Shown: positions 1 to 7,321 of the stretch, piece by piece
How positions within the stretch are numbered: position 1 is the stretch's first letter
Layout of the letters: each line of letters opens with the position of its first letter
Assembly (NCBI GenBank): GCA_965365655.1
Contig: CBDUCN010000091.1
Location: forward strand, 1 to 16,614
Source: JBFHNV01 sp965365655
GTDB lineage: Bacteria > Pseudomonadota > Gammaproteobacteria > HK1
Direction: 5' to 3'
Length of the DNA stretch: 16,614 nt
Translations under genes and position numbers: made by a program
Notes under the pieces: model-generated
What the model was told of the DNA's origin: nothing
Database searches by the model: none
What the model saw: the letters and a program-made list of their open reading frames with translations, nothing else

Positions 1-64
1 GCATGATCGCGGCGCCCAGGGTTCCGGCGCCGGCGCAGCCGACGGTGAGCTTCGATGCGGCCAT
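1..64 (-). CDS. N-terminus of a Rossmann-fold NAD(P)-dependent dehydrogenase (truncated by window edge)
   Basis: Read on the minus strand from an ATG at 62-64, the first 21 codons encode MAASKLTVGCAGAGTLGAAI followed by M. This is a beta strand followed by a GxGxxG dinucleotide-binding turn. A strong Shine-Dalgarno (GGGAGG) lies 9 nt upstream of the ATG, which supports the start. The pattern fits the 3-hydroxyisobutyrate/6-phosphogluconate dehydrogenase-like, ketopantoate reductase-like or pyrroline-5-carboxylate reductase-like families. The visible part is too short to choose between them. The rest of the gene lies outside the window to the left. The small ORF at 160-330 is on the same strand 95 nt upstream and could be co-transcribed. 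Confidence 0.65.
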   Translation of the reverse strand, partial: MAASKLTVGCAGAGTLGAAIM

Positions 65-159
65 CGCGACGTGCCTCCCGCGGTCGTGGAAGGCTCATCA
101 TACGGGCCGGGAAACCCGCGACCACGGCCGGTCCGTCCGGCGGCTGTCGACGCGGACGC

Positions 160-330
160 TCAGCGCCACTGCTTGCCCGGCTTCGCCCGGTCCTCGCGGT
201 CGGCGCTGCCGATGGTCCACTCCGCCTCGGCGAGCCGGCACAGCAGGTCCTCGTCGTCCACCGTGACGGCCGGGTCGTGCTTCGAGTGAGTGGAGTTGCA
301 GGCGGGGTCCGGCCCCCTGGTCGGCGCCAC
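160..330 (-). CDS. Small acidic hypothetical protein (about 56 aa)
   Basis: This minus-strand frame runs from a GTG at 328-330 to a TGA at 160-162. All but one of its 56 codons end in G or C, while second positions are mixed, which is the codon signature of the neighbouring real genes. The product is hydrophilic. It has an acidic middle (VDDEDLLCRLAEAEW) and a basic end (KPGKQWR). No membrane segment, signal peptide or known domain is visible. No convincing Shine-Dalgarno precedes the GTG. Going upstream, the GC3 bias falls off before an in-frame TGA, so the gene either starts near 330 or is the 3' remnant of a longer gene. Function unknown. Judged coding on codon use alone. Confidence 0.45.
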   Translation of the reverse strand: MAPTRGPDPACNSTHSKHDPAVTVDDEDLLCRLAEAEWTIGSADREDRAKPGKQWR

Positions 331-512
331 GGTGTCTGTACTGAAGTCCGCGTCGCGGTTTCAGGAGGCGATCATGCGGCCGCCGGCGCTGCGGTCACGC
401 CGTCCCGGGACCGCCGTGCGCACTCAAGAACGCGAGTCTTCGGCCGCTAACCCTGCAAGTGCATCCAGGCCGCCGGCCTTTCCCGCCGGCGCACATCGCA
501 GGGGCAGCAACC

Positions 513-1364
513 ATGCAAGCGGTCGCAATGAGCGGGATGGAGTTCGTCGAGAACCTCGCCCAGGAACTGACCACCGGGCAGCTCGAGCTGCCGGCGTTTC
601 CGGACGCGGCGGAGCGGGTTCGCCGCGCGCTCGACGATCCGGACTGCGGCGCCGACCGGCTGGCGCGCGTCATCGGGACCGATGCGGGGCTGGCCGCGCA
701 CATCATGCGCATGGCCAATGCCGCCGCGTACAACGCGCGGGGGTTCGAGATCACCAGCCTGAGGGTGGCCATCGGCCGGCTCGGCCACGACACCATTCGC
801 AGCGCCGCCGTCGCGACGGCGATGCGCCAGCTCGCGCAGGCGTCGGCGACGCCCGCGCTGAAGGAGCCGCTGGGGCGGCTGTGGAAGCACAGCGTGCAGG
901 TCGCGGCGGTCGCCTACACCCTCGCGAAGCGCGTGCCGGGTCTCGACCAGGACGAGGCGATGCTCGCGGGGCTGGTCCACGACATCGGCGAGCTGTACAT
1001 CCTGAAGCGCGCTGCCGAGCAGCCGGAGCTGCTGGCGGATACCGCCGCCGTCTCCGAGCTGGTCGCGAACTGGCACACCGGCGTCGGTCAGGCCATCGTC
1101 GAGGCGTGGGGTTTCCCCGAGCCGGTGGTGAAGGCGGTGGACGAGCACGAGGACCTGGAGCGCGACGTCACTCCCGCGGATGCCGCGACCGCGGTGCTGG
1201 TCGCGAACCTGTTCGCGAAGGTGGAGGCCGGCGAGATCGAGACCCCGGACTGGGAGCAGATTCCGTCGTTCGCCAGGCTCGGCCTCAGCGCGGAGACCTG
1301 CGAGGAGGTGCTGCGCGAGTCCGCCGGCGAGATCCGGTCCATCGTCGACGCGCTGAAGGCCTGA
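513..1364 (+). CDS. HDOD domain-containing protein
   Basis: The 283-residue product matches the HDOD (HD-related output domain) family, signalling proteins often linked to cyclic-di-GMP, chemotaxis or stress networks. Residues 16-100 form the helical N-terminal part (LELPAFPDAAERVRRAL, then the IGTDAGLAAHIMRMANA stretch). Residues 120-215 carry the HD-like core, with H126, the HD pair at 156-157 in LVHDIGE, and later histidines at 188 and 212. There is no attached sensor, receiver or GGDEF/EAL domain and no signal peptide, so it is a stand-alone cytoplasmic HDOD protein. The ATG at 513 is chosen because AGGGG (500-504) lies 8 nt upstream. An in-frame ATG at 459 has no such site, and ATGs at 528 and 537 are possible. 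Whether it keeps hydrolase activity cannot be told from sequence. Confidence 0.85.
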   Translation: MQAVAMSGMEFVENLAQELTTGQLELPAFPDAAERVRRALDDPDCGADRLARVIGTDAGLAAHIMRMANAAAYNARGFEITSLRVAIGRLGHDTIRSAAVATAMRQLAQASATPALKEPLGRLWKHSVQVAAVAYTLAKRVPGLDQDEAMLAGLVHDIGELYILKRAAEQPELLADTAAVSELVANWHTGVGQAIVEAWGFPEPVVKAVDEHEDLERDVTPADAATAVLVANLFAKVEAGEIETPDWEQIPSFARLGLSAETCEEVLRESAGEIRSIVDALKA

Positions 1365-1369
1365 GCGCA

Positions 1370-1433
1370 CCTCCCTCGTCGGGGCGCGCATGCGCCCTGA
1401 ATGCAGGGAGGACGGCGGCGCCCGCGCGGGCGC
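1370..1433. terminator. Nested inverted repeats in convergent spacer, possible bidirectional terminator
   Basis: Between the stop codons of the HDOD gene (1364) and the convergent LLM gene (1494) there are several dyads. An outer 7-bp stem CCTCCCT (1370-1376)/AGGGAGG (1405-1411) encloses an inner stem GGGCGC (1382-1387)/GCGCCC (1392-1397) with loop GCAT. An alternative stem CCCTG (1395-1399)/CAGGG (1404-1408) competes with the inner one. A separate perfect 16-bp GC palindrome follows at 1418-1433. No T-tract is seen on either strand, so an intrinsic terminator is plausible but not canonical. Confidence 0.4.
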
Positions 1434-1493
1434 GTCCCGGCCCGCGGATCGAACGGTCTGCGCACGGGGGCGTCGTCGCCGCGCGATCGGCTG

Positions 1494-2510
1494 TCATTGC
1501 CCGTCCCGTGCTTTCCTCAGCGCCGGCATCACGTCGGTCGCAAACCGCTCCATCGCGGCGCGGGGATCGATGCCGAAGTGCTCTTCGCGCGGACCGATGA
1601 CGACCATGCGGCGTATGCCGAGATCGATCAGCGCCTGCAGGCGCCGGATGCAGCGCTCGGGCGGGCCGATGACCGCAAAACGCTCGATGAAATCGAGCGG
1701 CAGGCGCCGCGCGTGCGCCGCGTCCGCGTGTCCGTGCCGCGCCTTGTCGTACTCGCCGAGTCCGTCGTAGACGCCCTGATCGGAACCGCTGACCGCGTCC
1801 CGCGTCGCGCCGGGCATGCCCGTGAAGTGGGCGAAGATGCCGACGCCGGCGCGAACCATCTCGGCGGCCTCCAGGACGTCGTCGTGCACGCAGACGTTCA
1901 GGTAGAGCCCCAGCGACGGCATCCGCGCACCGTCGGGCAGCGCGCGCCGGACCTGCTCGACCGCCCACGCGACCCGTGGCGGCTCGGCGCCCAGCGCGAA
2001 GCTGACCCGTTCCGCGTGCCGCGCCCCGATGCCGATCACCTTCGGGCCTGACGCTGCCACGTCGAGGCACACCTTCGGGCGACGCTCCGGATCCAGCCAC
2101 TGCAGCCGGCTCGGATAGCCGTTCCTGTCGATCGTCTTCCCGCCCAGGTACGCCTGCACGTCAGACACGTAGCGCTCGAACACGGCAGGCGATACCGGCT
2201 TGTGCCCGATGTTGAACAGGGAGGAGTCGCCCCGGCCGATGCCGAGCACCGCGCGGCCACCGGAGATCTCGTGGATGCTCGCGATGGCGCCCGCGGTGAC
2301 CGCGGCATGGCGGGTGAGCGGGTTGGTGACGCCGGGCCCGAGCTTCAGGCGTGTCGTCGCGCGCGCGGCCAGCGCGAGCGCGACGTAGGTGTCCGGGCTC
2401 AGGTTCTGCGAGTCCGTCAGCGCGAGGCCGTCGAACCCCCACGCCTCGCACTGCGCGGCGACGCGCTCGATCCCGGCGACGAACGGTCGCGCGAACTGCC
2501 AGAACTCCAT
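1494..2510 (-). CDS. LLM-class flavin-dependent oxidoreductase (luciferase-like monooxygenase / F420-type reductase family)
   Basis: The 338-residue product has the TIM-barrel pattern of the bacterial luciferase-like superfamily. Residues 11-31 (VAGIERVAAQCEAWGFDGLAL) and 62-81 (TNPLTRHAAVTAGAIASIHE) precede the typical GGRAVLGIGRGDS segment at 84-96. The C-terminal VIGPPERCIRRLQALIDLGIRR (280-301) is the usual GxPEe/v...L..lGv end. The overall look resembles methylenetetrahydromethanopterin reductase-like members, so the cofactor could be FMN or F420. The substrate is unknown. The ATG at 2508-2510 is preceded by GGGAG at 6 nt, whereas an upstream in-frame ATG at 2612 adds a non-homologous arginine-rich tail. 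It is alone on its strand here, convergent with the HDOD gene and divergent from the PEP-CTERM gene. Confidence 0.8.
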   Translation of the reverse strand: MEFWQFARPFVAGIERVAAQCEAWGFDGLALTDSQNLSPDTYVALALAARATTRLKLGPGVTNPLTRHAAVTAGAIASIHEISGGRAVLGIGRGDSSLFNIGHKPVSPAVFERYVSDVQAYLGGKTIDRNGYPSRLQWLDPERRPKVCLDVAASGPKVIGIGARHAERVSFALGAEPPRVAWAVEQVRRALPDGARMPSLGLYLNVCVHDDVLEAAEMVRAGVGIFAHFTGMPGATRDAVSGSDQGVYDGLGEYDKARHGHADAAHARRLPLDFIERFAVIGPPERCIRRLQALIDLGIRRMVVIGPREEHFGIDPRAAMERFATDVMPALRKARDGQ

Positions 2511-3061
2511 CGGGCGCTCCCGTGCCTGGTCGGCATCTGCGCACGGAGACTCGCGCCTCGCCCCGGGAGTCGATCGACCCCGGGATCGGGCGTGCAGACG
2601 ATCATGGCACATCGAGACCGTGCGGCAATCGGGGCACGGCCGGCCCGGCTGCCGGAATGCTCCGCGCCGACGCGGCGCCGATCGTGAAGATGCGGTTCTC
2701 GCGCCGCTGCGCCGCGTCGAGGTGGGTGGCGCGCTCGTCGTCCGTATGGCGTCGCCATTACGTCGCGGGCCCGCGCGCGCGGCCGGGCGGAGTGTCGGAA
2801 TTTCTTACACTCGACGCGCGCCGGAGCCGGCGCGTGCGTCCAAGCATCTGATTCGCATGGGATGGCCCTTTTCATGCATGTCGTTCATCGGCGTCTGCGC
2901 AACAGAAAGTACTGATTCACGGGCGAATTTTCCGTTTTTCCTGGTCCCGCCGATGGCCCGTCTACCCGGGCGGAGCAGGCCACCGGCGCGACGTGCGCGC
3001 AGGCTCCATGGCTTTTCGAACGACGCACAGCACATCCCTGACCGACGTGGAGGACCACCGA
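2511..3061. other. 551-bp intergenic region between divergent LLM and PEP-CTERM genes
   Basis: No frame here shows convincing coding bias. The left half is GC-rich and would hold the LLM promoter. The stretch from about 2800 to 2945 is clearly less GC-rich than its surroundings, with short T-runs near 2928-2940. It begins with the palindrome described separately. No good sigma-54 (-24/-12) or sigma-70 site was recognised for the PEP-CTERM gene. The right end carries that gene's Shine-Dalgarno, GGAGG at 3049-3053. Confidence 0.6.
2791..2811. promoter_or_regulatory. 21-bp palindromic operator-like site upstream of PEP-CTERM gene
   Basis: The sequence has perfect dyad symmetry in 16 of 21 positions: AGTGT-N2-GAA-N-TTC-N2-ACACT. 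It sits where the composition switches from GC-rich to AT-richer, about 250 bp upstream of the PEP-CTERM start and about 280 bp upstream of the divergent LLM start. The spacing of the half-sites is typical of a dimeric helix-turn-helix regulator. The regulator itself is not encoded in the window. Confidence 0.45.
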
Positions 3062-3712
3062 ATGCATGCATTGCGACACCCGACCAGGATCCGGACCGCG
3101 CTTCTCGCCACCCTCTCGGCGGCGGTCATCGTCGCTGCCGCACCTGCGGCACACGCCGCGATCATCGACCGGAACGTGAGCCTGACCCTGGACCCGGCGC
3201 AGATCGCGTCGGGCGGCACGTCATGGAGCGCCGGCTTCGCGATCGACCCGTTCACCGTCGACGTGGGCGACACGGTCAACGTCAACGTCCAGTTCGCGGG
3301 CGGCGCGCGGCTCGCGCTGTTCGACGACGACAACGACGTGAACATCAGCCAGGCCGTGATCTTCACGGACCAGGTCATCATCGTCGACAACGACGGCAGC
3401 TTCTCGTTCAACGACGTGCTCGGCGACTTCAACAATCCGCCGCTCGCGGGCAGCTTCACGTCCAACTCGACCGGAACGGGGATGTTCTTCCTCGGCGCCG
3501 ACCTGACCGACAGCAGCTTCTCGTTCTCGGGCTTCAGCTATACGCTGGCCAATCTCGACTCGGCGTCGTTCCCGAGCACCTACGATCGCGGCAGCGTCAT
3601 CTTCAGGAATGCAGCCGCGTTCGAGATCCTCGATGCGAGCGTCCCCGCGCCGGGCACGCTGCTGCTGGGGCTGCTCGGCCTCGGGTTGATGGCGCGCGCG
3701 CGCCGCCGGTAG
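3062..3712 (+). CDS. PEP-CTERM sorting domain-containing surface/secreted protein
   Basis: The 216-residue precursor has three parts. Residues 1-33 are a Sec signal peptide: basic start, hydrophobic core LLATLSAAVIVAAA, and cleavage probably near AHA. Residues 34-190 are a beta-rich S/T/N/D-rich region with an acidic patch (FDDDNDVN). The C-terminus, VPAPGTLLLGLLGLG then LMARARRR, is a PEP-CTERM sorting signal with Pro-Ala-Pro in place of Pro-Glu-Pro, a hydrophobic helix and an arginine tail. Such proteins are processed by an exosortase and usually linked to exopolysaccharide or floc matrix. No exosortase or EPS gene is in the window, so processing must be supplied elsewhere. GGAGG 8 nt before the ATG at 3062 fixes the start over in-frame ATGs at 2993 and 3008. 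The central domain matches no family I recognise. Confidence 0.85.
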   Translation: MHALRHPTRIRTALLATLSAAVIVAAAPAAHAAIIDRNVSLTLDPAQIASGGTSWSAGFAIDPFTVDVGDTVNVNVQFAGGARLALFDDDNDVNISQAVIFTDQVIIVDNDGSFSFNDVLGDFNNPPLAGSFTSNSTGTGMFFLGADLTDSSFSFSGFSYTLANLDSASFPSTYDRGSVIFRNAAAFEILDASVPAPGTLLLGLLGLGLMARARRR

Positions 3713-3835
3713 GGCTGAGTCCGCGCCGCCGGCGGAGCTGGAGCGCGCGGAGCCGTTCGCCCGGTTGCCGGCGCCGGCCGGGCGTGTGAACGTTCCGCAG
3801 TGCCCGGCGGCTGCGGGACGCCGGGACGGTCCCCC

Positions 3836-3850
3836 CGGGCGAAGCGCCCG
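3836..3850 (+). other. Small perfect hairpin upstream of sixA
   Basis: CGGGCG (3836-3841) and CGCCCG (3845-3850) form a 6-bp stem with a 3-nt loop (AAG). It lies between the PEP-CTERM stop (3712) and the sixA start (3875), 24 nt before the ATG. There is no T-tract. It could be the end of the PEP-CTERM transcript or a leader structure of sixA. Confidence 0.25.
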
Positions 3851-3874
3851 TCACGCGATACGAGGGTCCTGGCC

Positions 3875-4348
3875 ATGAAGCTCTATCTCGTTCAGCACGG
3901 CGAGGCCTGCGCGAAGGACGTCGACCCCGAACGCCCGCTGACCGAGCGGGGCGTGCAGGACGTGGAGCGCATGGCCGCTTTCCTCGCGCGAGCCGGTGTG
4001 CGGGTCGAGCGGGTGATCCACAGCGGGAAGCGGCGCGCCGCGCAGACCGCGCAGCGCCTCGCGCGCGCCGTCGCACCCGGTGTGGAGCCCGAAGAGAGCG
4101 GTCTCATCAACCCGAACGACAATCCGAAGGCCTTCGACTGGCAGAGCGAGAGCTGGGGCCAGGATTGCCTGGTGGTCGGCCACCTGCCGTTCATGGCGCG
4201 GCTGGTCTCGCACCTGCTGGTCGACGACGAGGACCGGCCGACGGTGGCCTTCGAGCCGGGGAGCATCGTGTGCCTGGAGCGCGGCGATGCCGCGCGCTGG
4301 CACCTGTGCTGGATGATCCGCCCGGAGCTGCTGGCGGGAGGACAGTGA
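3875..4348 (+). CDS. sixA: SixA-type phosphohistidine phosphatase (histidine phosphatase superfamily)
   Basis: The 157-residue product is the size of E. coli SixA (about 160). It opens with MKLYLVQHGEA, the histidine phosphatase motif with the nucleophile at H8. PLTERGVQDVERMAAFL (21-37) follows, then HSGKRRAAQTAQRLA (49-63) with the phosphate-contacting basic residues. VVGHLPFMARLVSHLL (100-115) carries the second catalytic histidine at 103. The usual RHG is QHG here, a variant I recall in many SixA-like proteins, so activity may be retained. SixA removes phosphate from phosphohistidine on signalling or PTS proteins; the partner here is unknown. GAGGG lies 8 nt before the ATG at 3875, and the longer in-frame reading to 3800 is not supported. 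The MFS gene begins about 60 nt downstream and may be co-transcribed. Confidence 0.85.
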   Translation: MKLYLVQHGEACAKDVDPERPLTERGVQDVERMAAFLARAGVRVERVIHSGKRRAAQTAQRLARAVAPGVEPEESGLINPNDNPKAFDWQSESWGQDCLVVGHLPFMARLVSHLLVDDEDRPTVAFEPGSIVCLERGDAARWHLCWMIRPELLAGGQ

Positions 4349-4407
4349 CGCGCCGGGCGGGGACGGCTCGCCCGATCTGAGCCGGAAACGGGTGACCGGC
4401 TCCCGCT

Positions 4408-5682
4408 TTGCGCGACAATGCGCCGGTGCAGGGCGTCCGACGGCATCTGGGCAGCTTCGCGACCTGGCTGAGGTCGCCCACGGGCGTTGCCGTCAACGCG
4501 CTGGGCGTCGTCCAGATCGTCGCGTGGGGCACGACCCTGTACGCGCTCGCGGTGCTGGGCGCGCCGGTCGGCGCGGACACCGGGTGGTCGCCCAGCCTGG
4601 TGTTCGGGGGCCTGAGCCTGGGCCTGCTCGTCTCCGGCGTGATCTCCACCTGGACGGGCCGTCTCATCGACCGCCTCGGCGCGCGCTCGGTGATGAGCGT
4701 GGGCTCGCTGCTGAATGCCGTGGGCCTCGTTGCGCTCGCGCTCGCGCCCTCCCCGTGGGCCTGGCTCGCGGGGTGGGCGCTGCTCGGGGTCTCGATGCGC
4801 TTCACGCTGTACGACGCCGCGTTCGCCGCGCTGGTCCAGGTCACGCCGGCGCGCGGGCGGCGCGCGATCTCGCTGCTCACGCTGTGGGGCGGCTTCGCGT
4901 CGACGATCTTTTGGCCGATCGGCCACGTGCTGGAACAGTCCATCGGCTGGCGCGGTACCTGCATCGCGTTCGCCGCGCTGAACCTCGTGGCGTGCCTGCC
5001 GCTGTGCTGGTGGGGGCTCGCGCGCCGCGAGCCCGAGCCGGCGCCCGAGGCCGCCGACGTGGGCGCCGCCCAGGCGGGCGGCGACGTCTATCTCACCGGG
5101 CGCGAGCAGACGATCGCGATGGTGCTGTTCTCGGTCGCGACGTCGTCATACGCGTTCATCTTCGGCGCCGCGTCGGTGCACCTGGTCGCGCTGATCGAGG
5201 CCAGCGGCGTCGCCGCGGGGACAGCGGTCGCACTCGCGTCGCTGAAGGGCGTCGCGCAGGTCGGCGGGCGCGTGTGGGAGATCGTGTTCGCGCGCGACAT
5301 GAAGCCGCTCAACCTCGCGCGCGTGCCGGTGTGGCTGATGCCGCTCGCGTTCGTGATCCTGCTCGCGCTGGCCGGCGGCGTGGTCCCGGCGCTGGTGTTC
5401 ACGATCTGCTTCGGCGCCGCGAACGGCCTGATCACGATCGTGCGCGGCGCGCTGCCGCTCGCGCTGTTCGGGAGCCAGGGCTACGGGCGCATCCTCGGCG
5501 TGCTCGCGACGCCGTACCTGCTGATCAACGCGCTCGCGCCGCTGGTGTTCGCGATGATCATCGAGGCCGGCGGCTACGGCGTCGGCCAGTGGGTGTTGTT
5601 CGGCTGCGCGCTGGTGTCGCTGGGCGCGATGGAGCTGATGTCGCTGCGCTTCGGGGGCGGGCGCGCGGCGCCGCACCCGTGA
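4408..5682 (+). CDS. MFS transporter
   Basis: The roughly 424-residue product is very hydrophobic, with about 12 predicted membrane segments in two halves. They are separated by a charged central loop at about 206-232 (ARREPEPAPEAADVG). After the second helix, GRLIDRLGARSV (84-95) is the MFS motif A between TM2 and TM3. The substrate cannot be inferred. The start is uncertain. The first in-frame candidate is TTG at 4408, with a weak GGTGA at 4391. GTG at 4426 is the alternative, and no in-frame ATG is near. The first membrane helix begins around residue 27, so either start gives an intact protein. It ends in a hairpin shared with the convergent tpa gene. Confidence 0.8.
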   Translation: MRDNAPVQGVRRHLGSFATWLRSPTGVAVNALGVVQIVAWGTTLYALAVLGAPVGADTGWSPSLVFGGLSLGLLVSGVISTWTGRLIDRLGARSVMSVGSLLNAVGLVALALAPSPWAWLAGWALLGVSMRFTLYDAAFAALVQVTPARGRRAISLLTLWGGFASTIFWPIGHVLEQSIGWRGTCIAFAALNLVACLPLCWWGLARREPEPAPEAADVGAAQAGGDVYLTGREQTIAMVLFSVATSSYAFIFGAASVHLVALIEASGVAAGTAVALASLKGVAQVGGRVWEIVFARDMKPLNLARVPVWLMPLAFVILLALAGGVVPALVFTICFGAANGLITIVRGALPLALFGSQGYGRILGVLATPYLLINALAPLVFAMIIEAGGYGVGQWVLFGCALVSLGAMELMSLRFGGGRAAPHP

Positions 5683-5690
5683 TCGGCTGA

Positions 5691-5713
5691 CGCCGCCCCG
5701 ACCCGGGACGGCG
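5691..5713. terminator. Terminator-like hairpin between convergent MFS and tpa genes
   Basis: CGCCGCCCCG (5691-5700) and CGGGACGGCG (5704-5713) pair with a single mismatch around a 3-nt loop, starting 8 nt after the MFS stop. There is no T-tract. The position between two converging genes suggests bidirectional use. Confidence 0.45.
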
Positions 5714-5826
5714 CTGTGCGGGCACGGATGCGCCGCGCGGCGCCGGGAGCGGGCGACGGCCCTTGCGATGCCTGCCGATGGCAACGTGTCCCGGACCGGG
5801 CGCGATCCGCCGTTCGCAGCGGCTGC

Positions 5827-7215
5827 TCAGCCCGCGAGCGTGCGCGTGACCGCGCCGTCGATCGCCGCGACCAGCTCGTCGACGTCGGAGCGCGTGCACA
5901 CGAACGCCGGGCTCAGGCACAGCGTGTTGTTGAAGGCCTCCAGCGAGCGGTTGGTCGCGCCGATGATCACCGCGGAGGTCTTCATGCAGTCGGCGACGAT
6001 CGCCTGCACCAGCGGCTCCGGCAGCGGCGCGCGCGTGTCGCGGTCGGCGACCAGCTCCACGCCGCGCAGCAGACCCATGCCGCGCACCTCGCCGACGACG
6101 GCGTGCTTCGCGGCGAGCGCCTCGAGGCGCTCCTGCAGGTACTCGCCCATCCGGGTGCAGTTCTCGAGCAGCGCCTCGTCCTCGATGATGCGCAGCGTCT
6201 CGAGCGCGGCGGCGGGGCCGCCCGTGCAGCCGCCGAAGGTGGAGATGTCCCGGAAGTACGACAGCGGATCGTCGGGGTCGGCCTTGAACTGCTCGAACAC
6301 CGCCTCGGTGGTCACCGTGCACGAGATCGCGGCGTAGCCGGAGGCGACGCCCTTGGCCATCGTGACGATGTCCGGCTCGACGCCGTAGTGCTGGTAGCCG
6401 AACCACTCGCCGGTGCGCCCGACGCCGCACACCACCTCGTCGATGATGAGCAGCACGTCGTGGCGGCGGCAGATCTCCTGCACCCGCTCCCAGTAGCCCG
6501 CCGGCGGCACGATCACGCCGCCGCCCGCGGTGATCGGCTCCAGGATCAGCCCGCCCACCGTCTCCGGACCCTCGCGCAGGATCACCTCCTCGATCGCGTC
6601 CGCGGCGCGCACCCCGTAGTCCGCGACCTCGCCCCACTGCGACCGGTACTCGAGGCAGTGCGGGACCTCGACGAAGCCGGGCGTGAACGGGCCATACTGC
6701 GCGCGGCGCTGGTCCTGGCCGCCGGACGACAGCGCGGTGATCGTCGTGCCGTGGTAGTCGCGCTCGCGGTACAGGATCTTGTGCTTCGCGCCGCCGTGAC
6801 GGTTGTGCGCGATCTGGCGAACGATCTTGTACGCCTTCTCGTTCGCCTCCGAGCCCGAGTTCGAGTAGTACACGCGGCTCATGCCCGGCATCTTCTCGAC
6901 GAGCCGCGCCGCGAAGCGCGCGCCCGGGACCGTGCCGGCGACGCCGGCGAAGTACGGCATCTTCACGAGCTGCTCGCGCACCGCGTCGGCGATCTCGGCG
7001 CGGCCGTAGCCGACGTTGACGGTCCATACGCCGCCGGAGGTCGCGTCCAGGTGCTCGCGCCCGGCCGCGTTCCACACCCGCAGCCCCCTGCCCTCGATGA
7101 TCACGAGCGGGTCGGCGGTCTCGTACCTCTTGTGCTGGCTGAGGTGGTGCCAGACGTGCGTGCGATCCGCCTCGACGATCTCGTCGTAATCGTTGGCCAG
7201 GACCTGCGGACTCAT
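5827..7215 (-). CDS. tpa: Taurine:pyruvate aminotransferase (class III, PLP-dependent)
   Basis: The 462-residue product is a class III aminotransferase and resembles Tpa closely over its whole length. Matching stretches include HVWHHLSQHKRYET (20-33), TSGGVWTVNVGYGR (59-72), RVYYSNSGSEANEKAYK (114-130), YRERDYHGTT (149-158) and EPITAGGGVIVPP (226-238). The cofactor aspartate is D259 in LLIIDEVVCGVGRTG and the PLP lysine is K288 in TMAKGVASGY. Tpa moves the amino group of taurine to pyruvate, giving sulfoacetaldehyde and L-alanine in the cytoplasm. tauABC upstream on the same strand supports this role. GGAGA lies 6 nt before the ATG. The next gene upstream, the epoxide hydrolase, ends 106 nt away. 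Closely related omega-amino acid aminotransferases remain possible, but motif agreement plus context favours taurine. Confidence 0.85.
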   Translation of the reverse strand: MSPQVLANDYDEIVEADRTHVWHHLSQHKRYETADPLVIIEGRGLRVWNAAGREHLDATSGGVWTVNVGYGRAEIADAVREQLVKMPYFAGVAGTVPGARFAARLVEKMPGMSRVYYSNSGSEANEKAYKIVRQIAHNRHGGAKHKILYRERDYHGTTITALSSGGQDQRRAQYGPFTPGFVEVPHCLEYRSQWGEVADYGVRAADAIEEVILREGPETVGGLILEPITAGGGVIVPPAGYWERVQEICRRHDVLLIIDEVVCGVGRTGEWFGYQHYGVEPDIVTMAKGVASGYAAISCTVTTEAVFEQFKADPDDPLSYFRDISTFGGCTGGPAAALETLRIIEDEALLENCTRMGEYLQERLEALAAKHAVVGEVRGMGLLRGVELVADRDTRAPLPEPLVQAIVADCMKTSAVIIGATNRSLEAFNNTLCLSPAFVCTRSDVDELVAAIDGAVTRTLAG

Positions 7216-7280
7216 GGGCGGTCTCCGGTGGTGGGGCGCCGGCAGGGTACACGGTCGCCGGCGGGCTTCAAGCGGGCCGC

Positions 7281-7313
7281 GTGCCGCGACGCTTCGCGCC
7301 CCGGCCGCGGCAC
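7281..7313 (-). other. Inverted repeat in epoxide hydrolase-tpa spacer
   Basis: GTGCCGCG (7281-7288) and CGCGGCAC (7306-7313) form a perfect 8-bp stem around a 17-nt loop, starting 8 nt past the epoxide hydrolase stop codon in the direction of transcription. No T-tract follows on the minus strand. It could partly terminate, or stabilise the upstream mRNA end, and so set tpa expression relative to the transport genes. Confidence 0.35.
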
Positions 7314-7321
7314 CGTGCGTG

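Noticed and set aside
374..1600. Plus-strand frame with a textbook AGGAGG (363-368) and ATG at 374
   Set aside because: After about 45 codons it runs inside the HDOD gene in another frame and gives an Arg/Gly/Ala-rich shadow protein with no domain. The HDOD frame has homology and its own ribosome site.
2600..2630. TGGCAC followed by TGC near 2606, considered as a sigma-54 site upstream of the PEP-CTERM gene
   Set aside because: The GG and GC elements are 4 nt too far apart for a -24/-12 promoter, and it is over 430 bp from the gene.
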